Assembly: GCA_023457875.1 (NCBI GenBank)
Contig: JAEXBC010000085.1
Coordinates: 1-5,470 of the forward strand
Reading direction: 5' to 3'
DNA from: Bacillota bacterium
GTDB taxonomy: Bacteria; Bacillota; Clostridia; Lachnospirales; Cellulosilyticaceae
Length of the DNA stretch: 5,470 nt
Shown: positions 1-5,470 of the stretch, one piece after another
Numbering within the stretch: position 1 is the first letter of the stretch
Layout of the letters: each line of letters begins with the position of its first letter
Translations under genes and position numbers: made by a program
Notes under the pieces: model-generated
What the model was told of the DNA's origin: nothing
The model's input: only the letters and a program-made list of their open reading frames with translations
Database searches by the model: none

Positions 1-590
1 CTTTATTAGCTTTGATGTCATTTTTCATTCTTCTTTTCTTTTACAATAGTAAAAAGAAAAACTATTTGTATTATATCTACAAACTATTGATTATATTAAG
101 TGTAATTTTGCTTATTATATTTTTTAAAGACATAGTACAAATATTATACACTACCCTATTAGTGTATGGAATAGATAGTAGAACGCTATATTTGCTAACC
201 CTAGATAATGTTCATATGAGTGGTAGAGAGGAGATATATGCGAATTTATTTGAGTTTATTAGCGCAAGTCCCATTTGGGGATATGGGTTAGCTGGAGATA
301 TTTACCTGTTAGATGGATATGGATTTGCTCATAATCTTGTCATTGAGGTATTTATAAACTTTGGAGTATTTCTAGGTAGCGGCCTTATTTTAATAATCCT
401 TGCGTTATTTTATCAAGCACTAAAGAGTTCTCAAAAACTTAATGTTGAGTTGAGTGCAATGTTTTTTTCATTGGGATTTGTACATTTATTTGTGAGTAGT
501 TCATATTTAATTGATTTTAAATTTTGGATTTTTTTAGGATTGATTATGAATATATACAGTAAAAGAATTAGAAGGGAGGTCACTAATTGA
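1..590 (+). CDS. O-antigen ligase/polymerase family membrane protein (Wzy-like), C-terminal part
   Basis: The frame is open from position 3 with no stop upstream, so the 5' part of the gene lies outside the window. The TTG and ATG at 12 and 15 are probably internal codons. The visible ~195 residues hold a hydrophobic helix (about nt 70-170), a polar loop with a GREEIY motif (nt 222-239), the pattern PIWGYG, an AHN..IE motif (His codon 330-332), and a long hydrophobic block followed by two more. The Gly-Arg and His-Asn pair in a large external loop between helices is the hallmark of the Wzy_C / O-antigen ligase family. Known members join lipid-linked oligosaccharides: polymerases add repeat units to each other, ligases attach them to an acceptor. 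In a Gram-positive with a flippase alongside, polymerisation of repeat units outside the membrane is the likely role (inference). It ends with a basic SKRIRREV tail and overlaps the next gene by 4 nt. Confidence 0.82.
   Translation, partial: LLALMSFFILLFFYNSKKKNYLYYIYKLLIILSVILLIIFFKDIVQILYTTLLVYGIDSRTLYLLTLDNVHMSGREEIYANLFEFISASPIWGYGLAGDIYLLDGYGFAHNLVIEVFINFGVFLGSGLILIILALFYQALKSSQKLNVELSAMFFSLGFVHLFVSSSYLIDFKFWIFLGLIMNIYSKRIRREVTN
572..580 (+). promoter_or_regulatory. Ribosome binding site deciding a TTG start
   Basis: AAGGGAGGT is a near-perfect Shine-Dalgarno sequence, 6 nt before the TTG at 587. It lies inside the last codons of the polymerase gene and explains why the TTG, whose last bases form the upstream stop (TTGA overlap), is used as a start. 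The arrangement implies translational coupling. Confidence 0.8.
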
Positions 591-1807
591 ATATATTATA
601 TGTGACGACATTATGGACTGGATTTTCAGATATTCTGTTCAATGGTGGTATTGAGCCAAAAGGAATGCCAGCATTTTTATTACCGCTTAGGGAACTTATA
701 AAGAGAGGATACAGTGTTGATTTTATAGTGATACATACATATTCAGATTACCCTGAGTACGATATAAAAATTGATTGGATTAATAAGGAACAAGTTGTAG
801 GTGAAGTGGTTTGGCATAATAAAATGTCAATGAAGCTTTTTAACATAATTAAATTATATAAAACTGTAGAAAGTGCAGTTAAAACAAAAAAATATGATTT
901 TATATATTCACATGGTGGTTCAGCTACGGTAAGTAGGTTATTAGCTAAAAAATATAATATACCTTTTGGGCAGAGACTGTATGGAACTTTTTTGTATGAT
1001 AATATTATTCGAAAGGGATTATTAAAATCAAAAATAACCTATTTTTTGGAGTATGATGCATTTAAATCTAAGAAAGATTTTTTGCTAGTCACAAATGATG
1101 GATCTAAGGGGGATGAAGCGTATAAAATTATAAATAAAAAAAGAAATCCCAGTAGATTTTATTTTTGGCATAATGGAATTGAAAGGATGCCAGAAGTAAC
1201 GGAAGAAGAATTAAACGAAAGGTATTTAATGCTGGGTGGACACCCATTTCTCTTTTATGTTGCAAGAATTGATCGATGGAAGCGACAAGATGAGGCAATA
1301 AAAATTTTAAAGATGCTGCATGATAGAGGACAAAAAATTAAGTTATTTATTGCAGGACAAATATTTAATCAAGAATATTATAATGAGCTTTTAGAATTGA
1401 TAAATAATTTAGATTTAAAGAATTATGTTGTCTTTATGGGGGTAATTAACAGGGAGGAAATTAATATAATGAGTAAGCTTGCTATATGCTCGTTTAGCCT
1501 GTACGATGTGTGTAATTTAGGTAATGTATTTCATGAGATTTTATCAGCAGGAGGAATTATTATATCTAAAAATGATGGTTCTTTAGACTTTTTTATTGAA
1601 CACCAGAAAAATGGATTTTTATTAAATGATATCAATGAAGCACCCCAATATATTGAATCTATAATTTCAAATAAAGAATATGAGAAAGAATTACGTATTA
1701 GAGCGCAAAGAACATCTATAGAGAAAATGAGTACATGGGAACATCGAATAGACAAAGAGATTAAACTCATTGAACATACTATTAAGGGTGGTATGGATTA
1801 TGAGTAG
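587..1807 (+). CDS. GT4-type glycosyltransferase (glycosyltransferase family 1 domain)
   Basis: This 406-residue protein is the normal length for a GT-B fold retaining glycosyltransferase. The N-terminal half starts with MNILYVTTLW and a GG...LPLRELIKRGYSVDF stretch typical of the acceptor-side Rossmann domain. The C-terminal half has FYVARIDRWKRQDEAI, in which R227 and K232 match the RxxxxK site that contacts the donor diphosphate. It continues with LFIAGQ, VVFMGVI and NLGNVFHEILSAGG. Glu317 fits the second Glu of the GT4 E-x7-E motif, but the first position is Cys309. An NGFLL motif follows. No signal peptide or clear membrane helix is seen, so it should work at the cytoplasmic membrane face, adding a sugar from a nucleotide donor to a lipid-linked oligosaccharide. 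Donor and acceptor cannot be told from sequence. The TTG start is backed by the strong ribosome binding site and by the family-typical first strand; it overlaps the genes on both sides. Confidence 0.88.
   Translation: MNILYVTTLWTGFSDILFNGGIEPKGMPAFLLPLRELIKRGYSVDFIVIHTYSDYPEYDIKIDWINKEQVVGEVVWHNKMSMKLFNIIKLYKTVESAVKTKKYDFIYSHGGSATVSRLLAKKYNIPFGQRLYGTFLYDNIIRKGLLKSKITYFLEYDAFKSKKDFLLVTNDGSKGDEAYKIINKKRNPSRFYFWHNGIERMPEVTEEELNERYLMLGGHPFLFYVARIDRWKRQDEAIKILKMLHDRGQKIKLFIAGQIFNQEYYNELLELINNLDLKNYVVFMGVINREEINIMSKLAICSFSLYDVCNLGNVFHEILSAGGIIISKNDGSLDFFIEHQKNGFLLNDINEAPQYIESIISNKEYEKELRIRAQRTSIEKMSTWEHRIDKEIKLIEHTIKGGMDYE
1784..1791 (+). promoter_or_regulatory. Ribosome binding site of the flippase gene
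   Basis: AAGGGTGG lies 8 nt before the ATG at 1800, inside the end of the glycosyltransferase gene. It favours the ATG at 1800 over an in-frame TTG at 1770, which has no comparable site and would add ten residues not expected for the family. Confidence 0.65.
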
Positions 1808-3362
1808 TAATAAAAATTTGACTAAATCAATATCAGTAATTATTTTCTTTTCCTTAATTAGTAAAGCATTAGGTTTTTTACGTGAAACTTTAATGGCATC
1901 AAAGTTTGGTATTGGTTATGAAGCAGATACTTACATTGTTGCTATTACAGCTACAACTTTCTTAGCAAGTATGATTAGTAACTCACTATCTAGTACTATT
2001 ATACCAATAAGCATGAAAGTCGATTGCGAACAAGGGAAAAAAAATAAATATCTGTATTTTTCAAATGTTATTAATGCCGTGCTTTTGTGCGGCTTTGCAC
2101 TAATTCTATTAAGCTACGTGCTTTCACCTTATATTATCAAGATTTTTGCATATGGATTCAAAGATGAACAGCTAAATTTAGCTGTAGAAGTAAATAGATT
2201 AGCCCTACCAATTATTTTAAGCATTATTCTTACATCTGTGATTACAGGTTATTTACAAAGCGAAAATAGATTTACTAGTACTGCTTTAATTGGAGTTTCA
2301 CTTAACATTGTGTTTGTAATATATTTGCTTATGTTTGGTAACAGATTTGGGATTATAGGTTTAGCTATAGCTACTATTATTGCATATTTGTCACAAGTAT
2401 TTGTTCTTCTTCCTGAAGTTTTCTTAAGTAATTATAGATATACATTTTATTTGAATTTGAAAGATGCAGGCTTAATACAAACAATAAAATTATCATTGCC
2501 TGTTATGATAGGTTTGTCAACACAACAAATTAACATTATTGTTGATAAAACAATGGCATCATCATTGATTGAAGGAAGTATAGCTTCGTTAGACTATGCA
2601 GCTACAACTAGTTGGATATTTATTGATGTTTTTGTTAGTTCTATAATTACGGCTATATTTCCTATCATTTCAAATGCTGCAAGTAGTAAAGAATCTAGAA
2701 AATTGAGAAAAGTAGTGGCAAAGGGGTTTAAGCTGATTTTATTTATTTCAATACCAGCATCAGCAGGAATGCTAGTTTTAGCTACTCCAATAATAAGGGT
2801 ACTGTTTGAAAGAGGTGCATTTAATAGTAATGCCACTACCATGACAGTTCAAGCTTTTGTTCTATATAGTGTTGCTACAATATTTACTGCACTAAAGAGA
2901 TTGTCTCAAAAGGTATATTATTCCTATGGAAATACAAAAACACCAATGATGAATAGCGTAATGGAGGTATCTATAAATATAGTTTTGAACCTAATACTTG
3001 TAAAATATTTAGGACATAGAGGTCTGGCTCTTTCTACAAGTTTAGCGATAATGATAACCTCTTTTGTATTCATACGTGGAGTAGAAAAACTTATTGGAGG
3101 GCTTAGTGTTCATAAGATTTTACATTATATACTAAAACTTATTTTAAGTGCTACCATAATGGGTGTTTTTATCTTGATAGTTAACAATGTAGTATCAATA
3201 AATTCTAACCATGAATTTTTATTTAATATACTATATTTAGTATTTATGATGGTATTTGGAGCAGGTCTTTATTGTATAGTATGTAAGTTACTGAAAATAG
3301 AAGAGATTGATATGATAAAAGAATTATTAAGACAAAAACTGAAAAGTGCAAGAAGAGTATAA
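1800..3362 (+). CDS. MurJ/MviN-family lipid-linked oligosaccharide flippase
   Basis: The product has 520 residues, close to the usual MurJ size, and is a run of about 13-14 hydrophobic helices. The N-terminal LGFLRETLMASKFGIGYEAD matches the MurJ pattern; R28 and D43 correspond to E. coli R24 and D39. Further matches are FERGAF in mid-protein, a YGNTKTP motif, LNLILVKYLGHRGLALSTS, and a polar C-terminal helix (IEEIDMIKELL). MurJ flips lipid II, the peptidoglycan precursor. Sitting between a glycosyltransferase and a Wzy-like protein, this copy more likely flips the polysaccharide repeat unit, in the role of Wzx (inference). By an alignment made from memory, the positions of E. coli R52, R270 and E273 hold A56, T269 and W272, so much of the charged central cavity is changed. 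The start is set at the ATG with the ribosome binding site, giving an 8-nt overlap with the preceding gene. A general MurJ role cannot be excluded. Confidence 0.85.
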   Translation: MSSNKNLTKSISVIIFFSLISKALGFLRETLMASKFGIGYEADTYIVAITATTFLASMISNSLSSTIIPISMKVDCEQGKKNKYLYFSNVINAVLLCGFALILLSYVLSPYIIKIFAYGFKDEQLNLAVEVNRLALPIILSIILTSVITGYLQSENRFTSTALIGVSLNIVFVIYLLMFGNRFGIIGLAIATIIAYLSQVFVLLPEVFLSNYRYTFYLNLKDAGLIQTIKLSLPVMIGLSTQQINIIVDKTMASSLIEGSIASLDYAATTSWIFIDVFVSSIITAIFPIISNAASSKESRKLRKVVAKGFKLILFISIPASAGMLVLATPIIRVLFERGAFNSNATTMTVQAFVLYSVATIFTALKRLSQKVYYSYGNTKTPMMNSVMEVSINIVLNLILVKYLGHRGLALSTSLAIMITSFVFIRGVEKLIGGLSVHKILHYILKLILSATIMGVFILIVNNVVSINSNHEFLFNILYLVFMMVFGAGLYCIVCKLLKIEEIDMIKELLRQKLKSARRV

Positions 3363-3427
3363 TTGTTCTAACACTTTTGATTTATAATTAGTATTATTCA
3401 TTTCATAAGTAAATTTCGTAAAGATTG

Positions 3428-3466
3428 CTATAAATAAACAAAGATTTAGAATTTGTTTATTTATAG
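3428..3466 (+). terminator. Perfect 15-bp inverted repeat, possible terminator hairpin
   Basis: The left arm CTATAAATAAACAAA (3428-3442) is the exact reverse complement of the right arm at 3452-3466, with a 9-nt loop; G3427 and T3467 could add a G-U pair. It lies 65 nt after the flippase stop and would fold in RNA from either strand. It has only two G-C pairs and is followed by TTATTTAAT rather than a clean T-run, so it is a weak factor-independent terminator at best. A regulatory or RNA-processing site is an alternative. The repeat itself is certain; its function is not. Confidence 0.5.
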
Positions 3467-3480
3467 TTATTTAATACATA
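3453..3480 (+). promoter_or_regulatory. Weak candidate promoter for the amidotransferase gene
   Basis: TTGTTT (3453-3458) and TACATA (3475-3480) are 16 nt apart and could be -35 and -10 boxes, with a start near 3487 and a short leader before the ribosome binding site. Such hexamers are common by chance in DNA this AT-rich. The -35 box overlaps the right arm of the inverted repeat. Confidence 0.22.
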
Positions 3481-3510
3481 AAATGATGAACAAAAAAGCA
3501 GATCTAAATC

Positions 3511-3518
3511 AGGAGGAG
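3511..3518 (+). promoter_or_regulatory. Ribosome binding site of the amidotransferase gene
   Basis: AGGAGGAG contains the full consensus. The AGGAGG core is 6 nt from the ATG at 3523 and 9 nt from a second ATG at 3526. Both starts are possible and differ by one Met. Confidence 0.8.
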
Positions 3519-3522
3519 ATTA

Positions 3523-4647
3523 ATGATGAGTACAGTTATTTGCAAAAGATGTGTAATGGATTCAACAATACCTGGAGTGACATTTGATGAAAGAGGGTAC
3601 TGCAGTGAATGCGAAAAATATTTTGCCAAATTAAAGCATGCTCCATTTTATCAAGGAAACGGAGAAGAAAAATTTAAAGAGTTAATAGAAGAAATAAAAT
3701 CAAAAGGACAGAAGAACAAATACGATTGTGTTGTAGGGTTGAGTGGCGGAATAGATAGCTCATATGTACTTCATTTAGTGGTAAAAAACGGATTAAGACC
3801 TTTGGTTGTACATTTAGATAACGGATGGAATGCTGAAGTCTCTGAAGATAATATAAAAAAATTAGTGCAGAAACTTGGTGTTGAGATAAAGAGTTTTTCA
3901 GTCGATAAGGAGGAATTTAAAGAACTTCAAAAATCTTTTTTGTATGCTTCTACCCCACATTGTGAGCATCCAACAGATCATGCTATCTTGGGGTTAATAT
4001 ATAAAGTTGCTGCTGAAAACAATGTACAATTCATTATAAGTGGTAGTAATGTAAGTACTGAGGGTATAGGTGTTTCTGTTGGGTCAATAGGTCAAAGAGA
4101 CTGGAAATATATTAAAAGTGTCTATCGAAAAATGAGTGGAAAAAAGTTAGTGAATTATGCTCATTTCTCTATGAAAGATATGATGTACTACAAATTATTA
4201 AAAAAGCAAAAAACAGTCAATATATTAAATTATATTGATTATAATAAAGATGAAATAATAAAATTCTTAGCGAAAGAATATGACTGGGAATACTATGGAG
4301 GAAAGCATTTTGAATCAGTTTTCACAAGATTCTTTCAAGCATATATTTTACCTGTTAAATTTGGAATAGATAAGAGAAAAGCTCACTTTTCTGCACTAAT
4401 CATGTCAGGACAGATGAGTAGAGAAAATGCTATGGAATTATTAAAACAAGATCCATATCCAAGTGATATGTTTGAAAATGATAAAAAAATATTCTTAGAA
4501 AAGTTGGATATTTCCGAAGAAGAATTTAATGAAATTATGAGTATGAAGATTAATCATTTTGAGGATTTCGACTCATATGAAAAGTCGGTTATTATTAACT
4601 TGATTAAAAAAACTTATTTAAAGCTTAAGCCTATATTTAAATTTTAG
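3523..4647 (+). CDS. N-acetyl sugar amidotransferase (WbpG/PseA-type, ATP pyrophosphatase fold)
   Basis: This 374-residue protein has the features of the N-acetyl sugar amidotransferase family. An N-terminal zinc-ribbon-like CKRC...CSEC pair (C7, C10, C27, C30) is followed by the PP-loop ATP-binding motif SGGIDSS (74-80), then HCEHPTDH (146-153) and SGSNVSTEG (173-181). In the family, the enzyme activates an acetamido group of a nucleotide sugar with ATP and replaces the oxygen with ammonia, making an acetamidino sugar. P. aeruginosa WbpG acts in O-antigen synthesis, and Campylobacter PseA in making acetamidino-pseudaminic acid. WbpG works with HisH- and HisF-like proteins that make and deliver ammonia; none is visible here. 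It should be cytoplasmic, since no membrane helix is seen. It is separated from the flippase gene by 160 nt and may have its own promoter. The exact sugar substrate is unknown, and the length and motifs show no damage. Confidence 0.9.
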   Translation: MMSTVICKRCVMDSTIPGVTFDERGYCSECEKYFAKLKHAPFYQGNGEEKFKELIEEIKSKGQKNKYDCVVGLSGGIDSSYVLHLVVKNGLRPLVVHLDNGWNAEVSEDNIKKLVQKLGVEIKSFSVDKEEFKELQKSFLYASTPHCEHPTDHAILGLIYKVAAENNVQFIISGSNVSTEGIGVSVGSIGQRDWKYIKSVYRKMSGKKLVNYAHFSMKDMMYYKLLKKQKTVNILNYIDYNKDEIIKFLAKEYDWEYYGGKHFESVFTRFFQAYILPVKFGIDKRKAHFSALIMSGQMSRENAMELLKQDPYPSDMFENDKKIFLEKLDISEEEFNEIMSMKINHFEDFDSYEKSVIINLIKKTYLKLKPIFKF

Positions 4648-4668
4648 GTAATAGAATACATATATTTT

Positions 4669-4675
4669 AAGGTGG
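4669..4675 (+). promoter_or_regulatory. Ribosome binding site of a 28-codon ORF
   Basis: AAGGTGG lies 7 nt before the ATG at 4683, good spacing for a functional Shine-Dalgarno. It leads into an ORF of only 28 codons, which is the main sign that a gene once started, or still starts, here. Confidence 0.5.
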
Positions 4676-4682
4676 CGAAAAT

Positions 4683-4769
4683 ATGCTATTAGATAAAATA
4701 AACTGTATGATGAATTATTCAGTGGTTAGATATAAAAATCGACGTATTATTATAAGAAAATATTCCTAA
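4683..4769 (+). CDS. Short ORF of 28 codons, possible 5' remnant of a broken gene
   Basis: From the ATG behind the AAGGTGG site the frame reads MLLDKINCMMNYSVVRY, then a basic stretch KNRRIIIRKYS, and stops at TAA (4767-4769), 22 nt after the amidotransferase stop is followed by the ribosome binding site. I do not recognise it. The next frame (4756-4857) stays open for 33 codons, including ELSAFFVAPQNLSGMYSVKF. This could mean that one or more frameshifts broke a longer gene. The basic start followed by a possible beta-rich segment faintly recalls the head of small hexapeptide-type sugar acyltransferases, but no repeat motif is clear and this is not a function call. A genuine small peptide gene is the alternative. 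Confidence 0.3.
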   Translation: MLLDKINCMMNYSVVRYKNRRIIIRKYS

Positions 4770-4954
4770 ATTGCAATCACAAGTTGAACTAAGTGCATTT
4801 TTTGTTGCACCACAAAATTTATCTGGCATGTATAGTGTCAAATTCATTATCAAATAGTTCCATGAATATTAAAAAGATGAATGATTCAAAGGGCTCATTT
4901 GGGGGATTTAATAATAGTATTTGACCAAAATAAAAATTGTGTGGGAGAACGCTT
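4770..4954 (+). other. Gap with short open stretches in shifting frames; no clear gene
   Basis: The full space between the amidotransferase and the acyltransferase is 307 nt. After the short ORF it holds an open stretch to the TAG at 4857, a 20-codon ATG frame at 4862-4924 (with KGSFGGFNNSI), and a 30-codon ATG frame at 4881-4973 (ending GERLWYLIR) that overlaps the acyltransferase start. None has a good ribosome binding site. A small GTGCA/TGCAC hairpin (4793-4810) is present, but no convincing terminator or promoter. The pattern fits a degraded gene or plain non-coding DNA. Confidence 0.4.
4943..4947 (+). promoter_or_regulatory. Ribosome binding site of the MBOAT gene
   Basis: GGGAG lies 7 nt before the ATG at 4955. 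It supports that start over an in-frame TTG at 4937, which has no such site. Confidence 0.6.
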
Positions 4955-5470
4955 ATGGTATTTAATTCGATAGATTTCTTGGTATTTTTCCCTATAGTAG
5001 TTGCAATCTTTTTTGTGATTCCTAAGAAAACCAGGTATGTGTGGTTACTGATAACCAGTTATTATTTTTATATGGGATGGAATCCAAAGTATGCAATTCT
5101 TATAGCAATATCAACAGTTATAACTTATGTAAGTAGCATTTTGATTGAAAAATTCGGTGTAGCTGGAAAGGTTAGTGCTAAGAAGTGGTGTGTGGCAGTA
5201 AGCTTAATAAGCAATTTGGGAATATTATGCGTTTTCAAATATGCCAATTTCTTTTTAGAAAATCTGAGTAAGGTTAAGTCTTATCTAGGAATAGGTGTGA
5301 TTGATCGAAGATTAGATTTACTGCTTCCTGTCGGAATATCTTTCTATACTTTTCAGGCATTAAGTTACACATTTGATGTGTATAGGGGTGAAATCAAAGC
5401 AGAAAAGAATATTTTGAAGTATGCTCTATTTGTATCATTCTTTCCACAGTTGGTAGCAGGACCCATAGAG
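4955..5470 (+). CDS. MBOAT-family O-acyltransferase (AlgI/DltB type), N-terminal part
   Basis: The gene runs off the window end, leaving 172 codons with no stop. The protein begins MVFNSIDFLVFFPIV, a common start in bacterial MBOAT proteins, followed by the family-typical WLLITSYYFYMGWNPKYA. Later come FKYANFF, LLPVGISFYTFQALSY (123-138), a DVYRGEI stretch, and FFPQLVAGPIE (162-172), the well-conserved block before the catalytic region. Several hydrophobic helices are visible. The catalytic histidine lies further downstream, outside the window, so activity cannot be judged. Relatives such as AlgI and DltB pass acyl groups across the membrane for O-acetylation of polysaccharide or D-alanylation of teichoic acid. 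In this locus, O-acylation of the surface polymer is most likely (inference), usually with an SGNH/AlgJ-like partner encoded nearby. The ATG is chosen from the ribosome binding site and the typical N-terminus. Confidence 0.93.
   Translation, partial: MVFNSIDFLVFFPIVVAIFFVIPKKTRYVWLLITSYYFYMGWNPKYAILIAISTVITYVSSILIEKFGVAGKVSAKKWCVAVSLISNLGILCVFKYANFFLENLSKVKSYLGIGVIDRRLDLLLPVGISFYTFQALSYTFDVYRGEIKAEKNILKYALFVSFFPQLVAGPIE

Noticed and set aside
1531..1770. Minus-strand open frame of 79 codons inside the glycosyltransferase gene
   Set aside because: It lies wholly within a well-supported gene, has no recognisable family and no good ribosome binding site; it is a chance antisense frame.
1770..1799. 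In-frame TTG that would extend the flippase by ten residues
   Set aside because: It has no ribosome binding site as good as that of the ATG at 1800, and the extra residues are not expected for the family.
2037..2044. A8 tract in the flippase gene as a possible phase-variation site
   Set aside because: A-runs of this length are expected in DNA this AT-rich, and the frame is intact; nothing else points to switching.
2594..2842. Minus-strand open frame of 82 codons inside the flippase gene
   Set aside because: It is antisense to conserved MurJ-family helices and shows no independent coding sign.
3383..3388. TATAAT as a promoter -10 box after the flippase gene
   Set aside because: The nearest -35-like hexamer (TTGTTC, 3363-3368) is only 14 nt away, and TATAAT is common by chance in this composition.
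3483..3587. 34-codon ATG frame in the spacer overlapping the amidotransferase start
   Set aside because: It has no ribosome binding site and runs into the amidotransferase in another frame; it is probably chance.
4793..4810. GTGCA/TGCAC hairpin as a terminator after the amidotransferase gene
   Set aside because: The stem is only 5 bp, no T-run follows, and it is about 145 nt from the stop codon.
5042..5057. TGGTTA/TAACCA hairpin with a 4-nt loop
   Set aside because: It is a short palindrome inside the conserved MBOAT coding sequence, best explained by codon content.

Overview
This window is a stretch of a surface-polysaccharide (capsule, exopolysaccharide or teichoic-acid-like polymer) biosynthesis locus, with every gene on the plus strand. 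The DNA is very AT-rich, the Shine-Dalgarno sequences are strong (AGGAGG, AAGGGAGG), one gene starts at TTG, and no outer-membrane or LPS-core genes are visible. This suggests a low-GC Gram-positive (Firmicutes), most likely a clostridial or Lachnospiraceae-type anaerobe. The taxon is inferred from composition and gene style, not proven.

Layout: (1) positions 1-590 hold the C-terminal part of a Wzy / O-antigen-ligase-type membrane protein, the candidate polymerase. (2) 587-1807 is a GT4-type glycosyltransferase with a TTG start inside the polymerase stop (4-nt overlap). (3) 1800-3362 is a MurJ/MviN-family flippase overlapping the glycosyltransferase by 8 nt. These three form one tightly coupled unit. 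(4) 3363-3522 is a spacer with a perfect 15-bp inverted repeat, a possible terminator or regulatory hairpin. (5) 3523-4647 is an N-acetyl sugar amidotransferase of the WbpG/PseA type. (6) 4648-4954 is a 307-nt gap with no long gene; it carries a 28-codon ORF behind a good ribosome binding site and short open stretches in shifting frames, perhaps a decayed gene. (7) 4955 to the window end is the N-terminal 172 residues of an MBOAT-family O-acyltransferase (AlgI/DltB type), cut by the window.

Working model (inference): the glycosyltransferase helps build a lipid-linked repeat unit at the inner face of the membrane. The MurJ-type protein flips it and the Wzy-like protein polymerises it outside. 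The amidotransferase would convert an N-acetyl group on a nucleotide sugar to an acetamidino group, and the MBOAT protein would export acyl groups for O-acylation of the polymer. The most notable points are a MurJ-type flippase in the Wzx position that appears to lack several charged residues needed by E. coli MurJ, an amidotransferase with no HisH/HisF-type partners in view, and the scrambled gap before the acyltransferase. No CRISPR array, tRNA, rRNA, insertion sequence or phage gene was found.
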